A DNA stretch of 64,000 nucleotides from Desulfosporosinus nitroreducens (GTDB lineage Bacteria; Bacillota; Desulfitobacteriia; Desulfitobacteriales; Desulfitobacteriaceae). Every line of letters starts with the position of its first letter. Position 1 is the first letter of the stretch. The notes beneath the pieces are model-generated. The model made no database searches, was not told the origin of the DNA, and saw nothing but the letters and a program-made list of their open reading frames with translations. The DNA is taken from assembly GCF_023897015.1 (NCBI RefSeq), contig NZ_JAMHFY010000011.1, positions 1 to 64,000 of the forward strand, given 5' to 3'. This document shows positions 35,085 to 43,057 of the stretch, in pieces. Both the position numbers and the translations under genes were made by a program.

Positions 35085-35930
35085 ATGTTTTATATCAGTG
35101 ATGAAACAATTGATCGATGGATTAAAGAGGATGTTCCGTATATTGATTTAACAACCCTGACCCTTGGCATAGGTGGATTCAAAGGGAAGATAAGTTTTGC
35201 TGCGAGAGAATATACGGTTTTATCAGGGGTAGAGGAAGTTTTAAGGATCTTTGCAAAGTTTGGAATTACGCCGATTCGATCGTTGCCGTCGGGTTCGGTT
35301 GTTAACAAAGGAGATATATTTATTGAAGCGGAAGGGTTAGCATCAAGTCTTCATATGGCTTGGAAAATGGCGATGAATATAATTGAATACAGCTCAGGTA
35401 TTGCAACAAGAACAAAAAGGATGGTGGATAAGGCTAAATTTCTTAATCCACAGATTACTGTTGTTGCTACAAGGAAATCCTTTCCGGGAACCAAGGAGCT
35501 TGCCATTAAGTCTATTATTGCGGGAGGGGCTTTTCCTCACCGATTAGGCTTATCTGAAACTATCTTAATCTTCAAACAACATGTTAATTTCCTTGGCGAT
35601 ATCCATAAGCTGGCCCTGGTAATGAAAGAAATCAAAGGAAATGCTTGTGAAAAGAAGGTTATCGTAGAGGTGGAAACGCTTGAAGATGCACGGCTTTTAA
35701 TCGAATCAGGTGTAGACGGATTACAATTTGATAAGATTCCTGCCAATGATTTAAGAATCATGGTTGATCAAATAAGACGACTTAACCCGAATATTACCCT
35801 TCTTGGAGCGGGTGGAATCAATGGAGACAATATCGAAGAATACGCTCGGACAGGCATCGATGCAATTGTGACCACTTCGATGTATTTTGGAAAACCTTCC
35901 GACATTGGCGTGACGATGGAAAAATATTAA
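35085..35930 (+). CDS. modD: ModD protein (quinolinate phosphoribosyltransferase-like)
   Basis: A 281-residue protein of the nicotinate/quinolinate phosphoribosyltransferase fold that accompanies mod operons. IDRWIKEDVPYIDLTTLTLGIGG at the N-terminus, TVVATRKSFPGTKELAIKSIIAGGAFPHRLGLSETILIFKQHVNFLG in the centre and EVETLEDARLLIESGVDGLQFDKI later are ModD hallmarks. Its role in molybdenum metabolism is not established. I choose ATG 35085, 8 bases behind GGAGG; the ATG at 35061 precedes that site. Last gene of the riboswitch operon. Confidence 0.86.
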   Translation: MFYISDETIDRWIKEDVPYIDLTTLTLGIGGFKGKISFAAREYTVLSGVEEVLRIFAKFGITPIRSLPSGSVVNKGDIFIEAEGLASSLHMAWKMAMNIIEYSSGIATRTKRMVDKAKFLNPQITVVATRKSFPGTKELAIKSIIAGGAFPHRLGLSETILIFKQHVNFLGDIHKLALVMKEIKGNACEKKVIVEVETLEDARLLIESGVDGLQFDKIPANDLRIMVDQIRRLNPNITLLGAGGINGDNIEEYARTGIDAIVTTSMYFGKPSDIGVTMEKY

Positions 35931-35973
35931 GCCTTGGAACGTGAACCATGATTCACAAAAAACTTTATTACCT

Positions 35974-36086
35974 TATCTCCGAGCCGGAATAAACCTAATG
36001 AGTAATCTATGGTAACCGGCTAGGGCTTTAAGCCCTCAGGGTGTACCCGGAAACGGATATGCCTTCACTATTGAAAAGGAGGTGGC
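35974..36086 (+). ncRNA. Moco-type riboswitch, copy 2
   Basis: The same conserved blocks as copy 1: ATCTCCGAGCC, CCCTCAGGGTGTACCCGG, the CCGGAAACGG hairpin, GCCTTC and GAAAAGGAGG. Stem bases change in pairs between the copies: GCCGG/CCGGC here against GCCAG/CTGG in copy 1, and GGGCTTTAAGCCC against GGGCCTTAGGTCC. A terminator and fmdE follow. Confidence 0.85.
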
Positions 36087-36113
36087 CAAGCCAGCTAGGC
36101 TTTTGTTTGGCAT

Positions 36114-36147
36114 GGCTCCACTTTCTATAGGTGGAGCTGTTTTTTAT
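36114..36147 (+). terminator. Terminator of the copy-2 riboswitch
   Basis: GGCTCCAC (from 36114) pairs with GTGGAGCT (36131-36138), followed by GTTTTTTAT. It is the probable off-switch before fmdE. Confidence 0.75.
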
Positions 36148-36253
36148 GCCAATTAAGAGGGGCGCGAAATATTTCAAATGTGGATAGGCATCGACATATT
36201 AATGAAGAGATTCATTATACGTAAAAAAGGACATTCTGAAAGGAGGAAAAAGA

Positions 36254-36799
36254 ATGCGTTCTTTGGATGAGGATCTCCAAGCAGCTGTTGCTTATCATGG
36301 TCACCTCTGTATGGGTATGGTACTGGGGGTGAGGATGGCTCGCCACGGCATGCAAATCTTGGGTATAGATGACCCCTTAAGTTTTCGTGACTCAATTGTG
36401 TATGTAGAAATGGATCGGTGCGCGACGGATGCCGTGAGTGTTGTAACGGGATGTACTCTTGGTCGAAGGAGATTAAAGGTCGTCGACTATGGGAAAATGG
36501 CAGCAACCTTCGTTAACTTGGCAACTAATGAAGCTATAAGGGTATCGCCAAAGATTGTAGCTTATCCCCAACCAGGTGAGGACCCTGTAGTTTTTATGCA
36601 GAGTTTTAAGGATGAAGAATTATTTCTGTGGAAGAAAGTGTTTATCAGTATCCCCCCGGAAGATTTGCCCGGAAAGCCCTTACATAATGTGGTATGTGAA
36701 AAATGTGGTGAGATAGTTTTAGATCGTCGGGAAGTAGCTGTAGATAGCAAGACGTTTTGCAAAGCATGTGTAAATAAACCTTATTACCAAGATATCTGA
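36254..36799 (+). CDS. fmdE: FmdE family protein with C-terminal zinc-finger
   Basis: A 181-residue FmdE-type protein, named for subunit E of formylmethanofuran dehydrogenase but widespread near molybdenum and tungsten genes. AVAYHGHLCMGMVLGVRMARHGMQILG carries the conserved His/Cys site, and CATDAVSVVTGCTLGRRRL a second cysteine pair. The C-terminus CEKCGEIVLDRREV...FCKACVNKPYY is a TraR-like zinc ribbon. GGAGG precedes the ATG. It is directly controlled by the copy-2 riboswitch, pointing to a Mo/W-cofactor task; the exact reaction is unknown. Confidence 0.82.
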   Translation: MRSLDEDLQAAVAYHGHLCMGMVLGVRMARHGMQILGIDDPLSFRDSIVYVEMDRCATDAVSVVTGCTLGRRRLKVVDYGKMAATFVNLATNEAIRVSPKIVAYPQPGEDPVVFMQSFKDEELFLWKKVFISIPPEDLPGKPLHNVVCEKCGEIVLDRREVAVDSKTFCKACVNKPYYQDI

Positions 36800-36815
36800 A
36801 AGGAGATAAATACTT

Positions 36816-37599
36816 ATGTGGGAGATTTATGACGAACTTATTGATGCAGTTCCCAAAGACTTGAAAAGTGAGCGATTGTTGTATTGGGCTTAATTGGATT
36901 TTGGTAAAATCAAAGGCCACAGGTATTGCTATGACTCCTTTGGAAGGGCATGGCTCAATCAATATGGCAGGCAATATTGTAGGTATGGGTGTTCAAGAAC
37001 TGGCGCAGTATATTAAATCGTGGAACAACTTCGAGGCGGCCTTAGCTCTTGCCGCAATAAATTCTGCACTGAATACTGAAGAAAGGGTCAAACAGCTGAC
37101 AGGTCGTTCTGTGAGTAGCCATCCACGATCCAACGCCTTTGAATATTACCGCCATCTATTCCTTAGTAAGAAGGTCGCAGTGATCGGACACTTTCCCGAT
37201 CTGGAGTCCTTGAGTGAGATATGTGAATTGTCTATCTTGGAACGGCGACCAGGTCATAAAGACTTTCCAGATCCAGCCTGCGAATACCTACTGCCACTTC
37301 AAGATTATGTCCTAATCACTGGGACTACGCTGATTAACAAGACCCTTCCACGCCTCTTGGAACTTTCCAAAAATAGCACTGTGATTCTAGTGGGGCCAAG
37401 CACGCCTTTAACTCCTCGGCTTTTCTCATTTGGTATTTCCACTTTAGCCGGTTCTGTGATTACTGATTCCAAGGTGTGGAATTTTGTTCGGCAGGGTGGA
37501 GGTGGAATGGCGATATTTCAGCATGGCTGTAGTATGGTCAAAATATCAAGCTCGGAAGAGAAGGATACTACAAATTCAAGGACTGCTGTCACGGTCTGA
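36816..37599 (+). pseudogene. DUF364 (heavy-metal-chelation-like) protein, frameshifted near the start
   Basis: AAGGAGAT sits 8 bases before the ATG at 36816, which starts MWEIYDELIDAVPKDLK, the usual DUF364 N-terminus. After AAAA (36864-36867) this frame soon stops (ERLLYWA*). Removing one A continues in the next frame as VSDCCIGLNWILVKSKATGIAMTPLEGHGSINMAGNIVGMGVQELAQYIKSWNNFEAALALAAINSALN and through to 37599, the full family length of about 260 residues. DUF364 proteins are Rossmann-like and occur beside metal importers. It could be a true mutation, a sequencing error in a homopolymer, or slippage; the rest of the frame is intact, which argues against old decay. Confidence 0.8.
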
Positions 37600-37686
37600 T
37601 CATTCTTTCAGACGAAGGAAGCTAAACCTTTACTAGCTCAAATTAAGCCCACTAAATAATAAGGCTTGAAGAGGAGAGTGTACTTA

Positions 37687-38490
37687 GTGGAAAAGTCTAT
37701 TACACTTAATCCCATCGGGATAGTAGAATCATCGATAACAAATCGTGATGACATGCCCACAAATGGAATCCAGGCAGGGATAAGGGTATTTCCACCATAT
37801 GTCGGAGCACTGGAGAGAATCGAAGAATACTCTCACTTATGGATTTTGACTTGGTTTCATCAAGCGCCTCGCGACGTCACTACCGCAGTACCATCTAAAG
37901 TCAATCCTTTGTCTCATAGATTCGGAGTGTTCGCTTTACGCTCACCGTCTCGCCCTAATCCGGTAGCTCTAACCTTGGTTAAGTTGGATCGGATTCAGGA
38001 GTATACGCTATATGTGGCTGATATGGATGCGATTGATGGGACGCTTGTTATTGATATTAAACCTTACTTCGAGCATGATACAGTATTTTCACCGCGAACA
38101 CCACAAATATCCCCTCTTAGTGTAAACGCTCTTCAGAAGACTTTGCTCAAACAAGCACTAACCCATCACGGCGAAACATGCCCGGATCTATTGCTTGCCG
38201 TTCGGATGGCGCTAATTGCGGATAAACTGCTGGGATATATAAAATCTCCAGATGTGCAGGTTCAAGTCTACGGTTCTACCTGCTTGGCCGATGCTATTCA
38301 AGGGCTTTGTAGGGCAAGACTTGCGAATCCTGCAAGATTCGAGTTTTGTTCATCTTTTATTAAACATAGTATCTGGATTAAAGGGAATCGGCGGTTATCT
38401 ATTTCAGGCGTTCGAGAGTTAGATCTAAAAGCGTTTTGGGGGTTGCCAGACTACCAGATTTTCGAGGTAGCTATGGAAGAAATAGAATAA
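37687..38490 (+). CDS. TrmO/TsaA-like domain fused to an FmdE-like domain
   Basis: A 267-residue two-domain protein. Residues about 1-135 match the TsaA/TrmO family, a SAM-dependent beta-barrel methyltransferase acting on t6A37 of tRNA in E. coli: LNPIGIVESSI, RIEEYSHLWILTWFH, HRFGVFALRSPSRPNPVALTLVKL and the acidic DMDAIDGTLVIDIKPYFE. The remainder is FmdE-like: LTHHGETCPDLLLAVRMALIADKLLG and STCLADAIQGLCRARL. GTG at 37687 lies about 10 bases behind GAGGAG; a TTG at 37666 is an alternative. Its place between FmdE and a metal-type importer suggests a role in Mo/W handling rather than tRNA modification. Confidence 0.8.
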   Translation: MEKSITLNPIGIVESSITNRDDMPTNGIQAGIRVFPPYVGALERIEEYSHLWILTWFHQAPRDVTTAVPSKVNPLSHRFGVFALRSPSRPNPVALTLVKLDRIQEYTLYVADMDAIDGTLVIDIKPYFEHDTVFSPRTPQISPLSVNALQKTLLKQALTHHGETCPDLLLAVRMALIADKLLGYIKSPDVQVQVYGSTCLADAIQGLCRARLANPARFEFCSSFIKHSIWIKGNRRLSISGVRELDLKAFWGLPDYQIFEVAMEEIE

Positions 38491-38507
38491 CAAAAGGAGG
38501 AATTTGG

Positions 38508-39539
38508 ATGAAAAGATATGTTTTGCTATCGATTCTAATATTGTCGTTAGTGTTAACGGGATGTAGTCAAGGGTCCAAGCCTGTAGTGGAAAATTCGCAG
38601 GTGCCCCAGAAAGAAAAATTGGTCATCACCGATATGCTGGGGCGTCAGGTGGAAATACCTGAAAATCTGCAGCGCATCGCTACATCAAAGTACATGGGGC
38701 ATTTGGTGTATGCCCTAGGGCAGCAAGATAAGATGGTACATCAGGGGCTGATGGGTGAGGCTGGCAAAGGAAAATCTAAGCTTGACCCCAAATATGCAGC
38801 GATGCCGGCGTTTAGAAATAATGGTTCGGTGGAGGAAGTACTTGCTTTAAAGACTCAACTGCTTTTTGTCTATGCTGATTTTGATCAAGCTTTAATCAAG
38901 CAGTTTAACGATGTGGGTATCAAAGTAATAGCATTAAAAGGAGAAACCCTGGATGAAAGCTATCAAGCGGTTAAGCTAATGGGTAAAGTCCTGGGTGCTG
39001 ATCAACAGGCTGAAGCGTATGTAAGCTATTGCCAAAATACTGTTAGTAATATCAAGGATTGTTTAAAAGATTTACCAGCCGACCAGAAACCCAAGGTGTT
39101 GATGGCTGGACCCAAGAGCATTTATACGGCTGCTACTAAAGATATGACGGCCAACAGCATGATGGAGATTGCGGGAGGCGTTAATGTAGCCAAAGATGCT
39201 GTGGGGCTTTGGGCGGAAATATCTCCCGAACAATTGGTGAAATGGAATCCCGATTATATTTTTCTGGGATCATCCAAAGGAATTTACGGTGTGAACGAGG
39301 TGTTGAATAATCCTGCTTTGGCTTCCTTGAACGCCATCAAAAACAAAAAAGTCTTTATATTTCCATCTAACCTTGGTTGGTGGGATTTCCCCGCTCCTCA
39401 AAGCGTCTTGGGAATCCAGTGGTTGGCTAACACAATGCATGGGGATAAATTTACGGACATTGATATTAAGAAGTTCACTGATGACTATTATAAGAATTAT
39501 ATGGGCAATACCTATACGGACTTGGGAGGGAAACTCTAG
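38508..39539 (+). CDS. FecB/BtuF/MolA-like substrate-binding lipoprotein
   Basis: A 343-residue class-III periplasmic-binding lipoprotein. The signal peptide ends in LVLTGC (Cys about 18). VITDMLGRQVEIPENLQRIATS is the standard N-terminal strand, and WAEISPEQLVKWNPDYIFLGSS plus NPALASLNAIKNKKVFIFPSNLGWWDFPAPQSVLGIQWLA close the second lobe. The ATG is behind AGGAGG; the frame is open further upstream but overlaps the fusion gene. Being in a Moco-riboswitch operon, it may bind molybdate/tungstate like Haemophilus MolA, or a metal chelate. The ligand is inferred. Confidence 0.85.
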   Translation: MKRYVLLSILILSLVLTGCSQGSKPVVENSQVPQKEKLVITDMLGRQVEIPENLQRIATSKYMGHLVYALGQQDKMVHQGLMGEAGKGKSKLDPKYAAMPAFRNNGSVEEVLALKTQLLFVYADFDQALIKQFNDVGIKVIALKGETLDESYQAVKLMGKVLGADQQAEAYVSYCQNTVSNIKDCLKDLPADQKPKVLMAGPKSIYTAATKDMTANSMMEIAGGVNVAKDAVGLWAEISPEQLVKWNPDYIFLGSSKGIYGVNEVLNNPALASLNAIKNKKVFIFPSNLGWWDFPAPQSVLGIQWLANTMHGDKFTDIDIKKFTDDYYKNYMGNTYTDLGGKL

Positions 39540-39597
39540 TTGTGATTTGGCAGGTATACTGAGTAGTGCCGGAACGCTTGACAAGGAGCAAATATTT

Positions 39598-40614
39598 ATG
39601 AAGAAAAAAGCTTTACTCCTAACACTGACTTTTCCGGTAATATGCATCTTAATTGCAATTTGTGCAGGGCGTTATGCTATTTCTCCATTGGAGATGGTGC
39701 AGATACTATTGACTAAGATAGGGTTAGGAGGGGGGATGGTTCCCCCCTCCCCCGAAGCGCAAAGTGTGTTTTGGCAAATCCGCTTGCCAAGGATCGTCCT
39801 AGCTTTCACGGTGGGAAGCGCCCTAGCAGTTTCTGGGGCAGTGTTTCAGGCGCTTTTCCGCAATCCCTTGGCCTCGCCAGATCTTCTGGGAGTTACAGCT
39901 GGAGCAAGTTTCGGGGCGGTGTTGGCTTTGATGTTTTTTCCTCCTTTAAGCCTCGCCATAAAATTTTCGTCCTTTCTTTTTGGGGTGGCAGCGGTATTAT
40001 GCGTACACGTACTAGCGGTTAAAAGCCGTGATCAGTCTACTGCAGTGTTGATCTTAGGCGGTATCATCGTCTCGGCAGTTTTCCAAGCGGGGGTTTCTGT
40101 TTTGAAATATTTAACAAATACTTACGATATGCTAGCGCAAATCGTCTTTTGGCTCATGGGAAGTTTTCAGACAGCAACCTGGGACTCAGTATGGAGCGTT
40201 TTCCTAGTCACCATGATTGGCACTGCTTTGATTGTTGCATTTAGTTGGCGTTTGAATATCATGTCCCAGGACGATGAACAGGCACTTTCCTTAGGTGTGG
40301 ACGTGGTTAAATGGCGGATTATTTACGTGGCCATTACCACCTTAATGGTAGGCATTTCCGTCTCTGCCTGTGGAGTCGTTGGGTGGATCGGTTTGGTCGT
40401 GCCTCACATCGCCCGATCTTTGGTCGGTTCGGAACATCGGCGTCTGATCTTTACTTCGGCTTTACTAGGAGCTTCGCTGATGCTTTTGATGGATACACTA
40501 GCCCGCTCTCTTTTTAGTTCGGAGATACCCATCAGCATTGTGACATCACTTTTGGGAGCACCATTCTTGGGATATCTGGTATTGCACCAAAGAAAGGAAT
40601 GGGTTGGAAAATGA
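39598..40614 (+). CDS. FecCD-type ABC permease (MolB-like candidate)
   Basis: A 338-residue permease with about ten membrane helices of the BtuC/FecCD family. LPRIVLAFTVGSALAVSGAVFQALFRNPLASPDLLGVTAGASFGAVLAL is the diagnostic segment, and GVVGWIGLVVPHIARSLVGSEHRRLIFTSALLGA the coupling helix. AAGGAG precedes the ATG at 39598. ATGA overlaps join it to the ATPase. With its neighbours it makes a complete type-II importer. Confidence 0.88.
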   Translation: MKKKALLLTLTFPVICILIAICAGRYAISPLEMVQILLTKIGLGGGMVPPSPEAQSVFWQIRLPRIVLAFTVGSALAVSGAVFQALFRNPLASPDLLGVTAGASFGAVLALMFFPPLSLAIKFSSFLFGVAAVLCVHVLAVKSRDQSTAVLILGGIIVSAVFQAGVSVLKYLTNTYDMLAQIVFWLMGSFQTATWDSVWSVFLVTMIGTALIVAFSWRLNIMSQDDEQALSLGVDVVKWRIIYVAITTLMVGISVSACGVVGWIGLVVPHIARSLVGSEHRRLIFTSALLGASLMLLMDTLARSLFSSEIPISIVTSLLGAPFLGYLVLHQRKEWVGK

Positions 40615-41417
40615 GTATTGAAGTCCGAAATTTAGAAGCTGGTTATGGCTTGAAGCCTATTTTGCGAGATGTCAGCATGCGTGTAGAGGAAGGCAAGATC
40701 TGCGCCCTATTGGGTAGAAATGGATCGGGAAAAACCACTTTGCTGCGCTGCCTAAATGCGTTAATCAAACCTATTCAAGGGCAGGTGTATCTTCGGGGAC
40801 AGGATATTGCGAGTTTGTCAAGGGTGGAGATTGCCCGTATGGTTAGTGTCGTGCCTCAGAGCACTAGTGCTCCTTTTAATTATCCTTGTCTAGAGGTGGT
40901 ATTGATGGGAGAGGCGGCGCGTTTGAATCCTTGGTCTGCGCCTGGGGAAGTCGCAAGGCAGCGGGCTAAAGGGGTTTTTAAACTAATTGGGATAGAGCAT
41001 CTGCTGGATCACGATTATAATGGGATTTCTGGTGGCGAACAGCAATTGGTGCTATTGGCAAGAGCACTTTTTCAGGATGCGCCTTATATGCTTTTAGATG
41101 AACCCAACTCACATCTGGATTTTTCTAATCAACATCATATGATGACTTTAATGCGACAATTAGCTAAACAGCATGGCATCACTATGCTTATCACTTTACA
41201 TGACCCTAATCTAGCTTTTTATTACTGCGATGAAATTGTTCTAATGCGACAGGGGCGTCTTGTTTGCCAAGGGCCAACGATTGAAGTTTTGACAGATATC
41301 AACCTTAGTGCAATATACGGAAATAACATTCAGACTGATCTTACTTCCCGGGGAATGCAAGTGGTAGTGCCTAAGGGGGTTGTCATGGGCGCGGTAGAAC
41401 AAACCTTGGTTTGTTAG
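40611..41417 (+). CDS. FecE/MolC-like ABC ATPase
   Basis: A 268-residue ATPase energising the FecBCD-type importer. Motifs: LLGRNGSGKTTLL (Walker A), VPQSTSAPFNYP (Q loop), ISGGEQQLVLLARAL (signature), YMLLDEPNSHLD (Walker B) and ITLHD (switch). The ATG at 40611 overlaps the permease stop as ATGA; an in-frame ATG at 40599 is possible. It ends the riboswitch-controlled operon. A cobalamin riboswitch begins about 110 bases downstream but reads onward, so it does not control this transporter. Confidence 0.88.
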   Translation: MSIEVRNLEAGYGLKPILRDVSMRVEEGKICALLGRNGSGKTTLLRCLNALIKPIQGQVYLRGQDIASLSRVEIARMVSVVPQSTSAPFNYPCLEVVLMGEAARLNPWSAPGEVARQRAKGVFKLIGIEHLLDHDYNGISGGEQQLVLLARALFQDAPYMLLDEPNSHLDFSNQHHMMTLMRQLAKQHGITMLITLHDPNLAFYYCDEIVLMRQGRLVCQGPTIEVLTDINLSAIYGNNIQTDLTSRGMQVVVPKGVVMGAVEQTLVC

Positions 41418-41524
41418 CGAGTCTTGGCAAGATGCGAGAAACCCTGATAACCCGAAAGGGTATGCTTGACCGAGTTGTGGTTTTGTGTTAAGTTTAATTT
41501 ATTAAATAAATGAGCAAGTGATTT

Positions 41525-41680
41525 TCTATAGCAGAGAAATCATAACAGGGAAGCCGGTGTAAATCCGGCGCGGTCCCGCCACTGTAACGGGGAGTTTCTG
41601 CCACACATCCACTGAGGAAACTTGGGAAGGAGGCAGTAAATGAGGATCCTGAGCCAGGAGACCTGATTGCTTGGATGCTT
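41525..41680 (+). ncRNA. Cobalamin riboswitch, copy 1
   Basis: CAGGGAAGCCGGTGTAAATCC, then GGCGCGGTCCCGCCACTGTAAC (B12-box region with GCCACTG), and the distal GAGCCAGGAGACCTG are the conserved blocks of the adenosylcobalamin aptamer in the right order. A terminator follows 40 bases later. No gene follows that terminator before the next leader element. Confidence 0.92.
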
Positions 41681-41716
41681 TACTCACGATGGATGGGTGG
41701 AGGGACTTGTTAATTT

Positions 41717-41742
41717 GGCCCTTCATTTTGAAGGGCTTTATC
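41717..41742 (+). terminator. Terminator after cobalamin riboswitch 1
   Basis: GCCCTTC (41718-41724) pairs with GAAGGGC (41730-41736), followed by TTTATCTATT. Confidence 0.8.
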
Positions 41743-41749
41743 TATTATT

Positions 41750-41935
41750 AAATGTACATAAAAGGTTTCCAGAGGGAAACTGACCTGCAGGGTCAATGTC
41801 TTGTTCAAGTGGGATCTGCTTACAAAAATGCGAATGCAACTTGAAAGCGGAGGAGAACGCGCCGTCCGAGACAACCGATACATTGCTGTCTTCAGGATTA
41901 GTGATGTGAGGTTGTCTCTTTATTTTTTTATAGGT
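41750..41935 (+). ncRNA. Structured leader of unassigned class, with terminator
   Basis: Consecutive stems are visible: GTTTCC/GGGAAAC, GACC/GGTC, TTCAAGT/ACTTGAA and GCG/CGC. They end in the terminator GAGACAACC (41868-41876) / GGTTGTCTC (41910-41918) with a T run. It has the size and layout of a riboswitch but none of the aptamer signatures I know, and no gene follows before the next riboswitch. Confidence 0.45.
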
Positions 41936-41984
41936 GTCGATGATCACTAGATATCATAAAACTAAATACTTAGGGAATTTAGGT

Positions 41985-42150
41985 ACCGAAGTTCGAGAAC
42001 CTCGGTTTAAAAGGGAAACAGGTGTAATTCCTGCATGGTCCCGCCGCTGTGATGGGGAAATGGCTCATTAGATGCCACTGGACGAGTCCGGGAAGGTATG
42101 AACCATTGATGATCCAGAGTCAGAAGACCTGCCTAAATGATGCAAGCCGA
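41985..42150 (+). ncRNA. Cobalamin riboswitch, copy 2
   Basis: AAAAGGGAAACAGGTGTAAT, then GCATGGTCCCGCCGCTGTGA (GCCGCTG in place of GCCACTG), CTGGACGAGTCCGGGAAGG and AGAGTCAGAAGACCTGCC reproduce the aptamer. It precedes its own terminator, an ABC-transporter remnant and the adenosyltransferase gene. Confidence 0.9.
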
Positions 42151-42208
42151 AACTCTACGAGCGATAGAGGAGGTATTATTAGTGATGAGCAAATGTTTAT
42201 CAGTATTT

Positions 42209-42244
42209 TAAGCCTCTTGACCAATCGGTTGAGAGGCTTTTTGC
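42209..42244 (+). terminator. Terminator after cobalamin riboswitch 2
   Basis: AAGCCTCT (42210-42217) pairs with AGAGGCTT (ending about 42239), followed by TTTTTG. Confidence 0.8.
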
Positions 42245-42399
42245 ATGGAGTGGCTTATTTTTGCGAGATGTATCAAATTGATAATGAATCAGAAATGGGC
42301 CAACTCATCGTAATATTGTGCGCCGTTCCAGCATTGAGATCATTTTGAAATCTAAAGAGGTTACAAAATATGTTGAAGGAGTGGTCTGATCATATATTC

Positions 42400-42995
42400 A
42401 TTTTTCCATAAGAAAACTTGTATTGCATCGGTTGTTTTTTCATTTTTACTGCTCTCTGTTTTAGTTATGTTTTCCCTATACGGTCAGAGAACTTGTAACC
42501 ATGGGTCGGGCTAGGCATATTGGGCTTTTCTCTGTGCCCTCGGGAAAGGATAAAAAAATAGCAGATGAGGCAATTGATGAAGTAGGCATCAGTTCCATTC
42601 GAGACAAGTTGTGTAATCATTTAAGCGGCGGACAATTGCAACTTGTCTTCATTGCCAGAGCTTTAGCCAGTGAACCTAAGGTGCTGGTTCTAGATGAACC
42701 AGAATCACACTTGGACTTTAGGAATCAATTTATGATCTTAAATCTTATTAGGAGATTGGTCAAAGAACGCTGCCTAGCTTGTATTATCAATACTCATTAC
42801 CCGGAACATGCTCTGCGTCTGTCTGATACTACGCTGCTCTTGGGTAAAAAATCTTATTTGTTCGGAAGGACTAGAGAAATTATTACGGAAAAAAGAATTG
42901 AAGAGTATTTCGGAATTAGTGCAAAGATTTTGCCAGTGCCCTATAAGGGTGAGGAGATCAAAGCCTTTGTTGTATTGGATACCTGTGTTCCATAG
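42400..42995 (+). pseudogene. Collapsed cobalamin-type ABC transporter (permease start joined to ATPase end)
   Basis: From about 42410 one frame reads FHKKTCIASVVFSFLLLSVLVMFSLYG, the first membrane helix of a BtuC/FecCD permease. At about 42477 the sequence switches to the middle of an ABC ATPase: YTVRELVTMGRARHIGLF, HLSGGQLQLVFIARAL (signature), VLVLDEPESHLDF and INTHYPEHAL, ending at 42995. Walker A and the rest of the permease are gone, so roughly 1.2-1.5 kb was deleted. An ATG at 42501 gives a 164-residue frame that cannot be a working ATPase. Its riboswitch remains intact upstream. Confidence 0.8.
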
Positions 42996-43057
42996 AGAAT
43001 CCTAAGAATGAAATAGATAAAGATACGGTTTGAAGTTAAGAGGAAGGAGATGTAAGC

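Noticed and set aside
40611-41680. Reading the FecBCD-type importer as a B12 transporter because a cobalamin riboswitch is adjacent
   Set aside because: The riboswitch lies downstream of the importer and points away from it; the importer belongs to the transcript started behind the Moco-type riboswitch.
42049-42348. A 99-codon ORF over the second cobalamin riboswitch
   Set aside because: It lies inside the aptamer and terminator and has no family resemblance.
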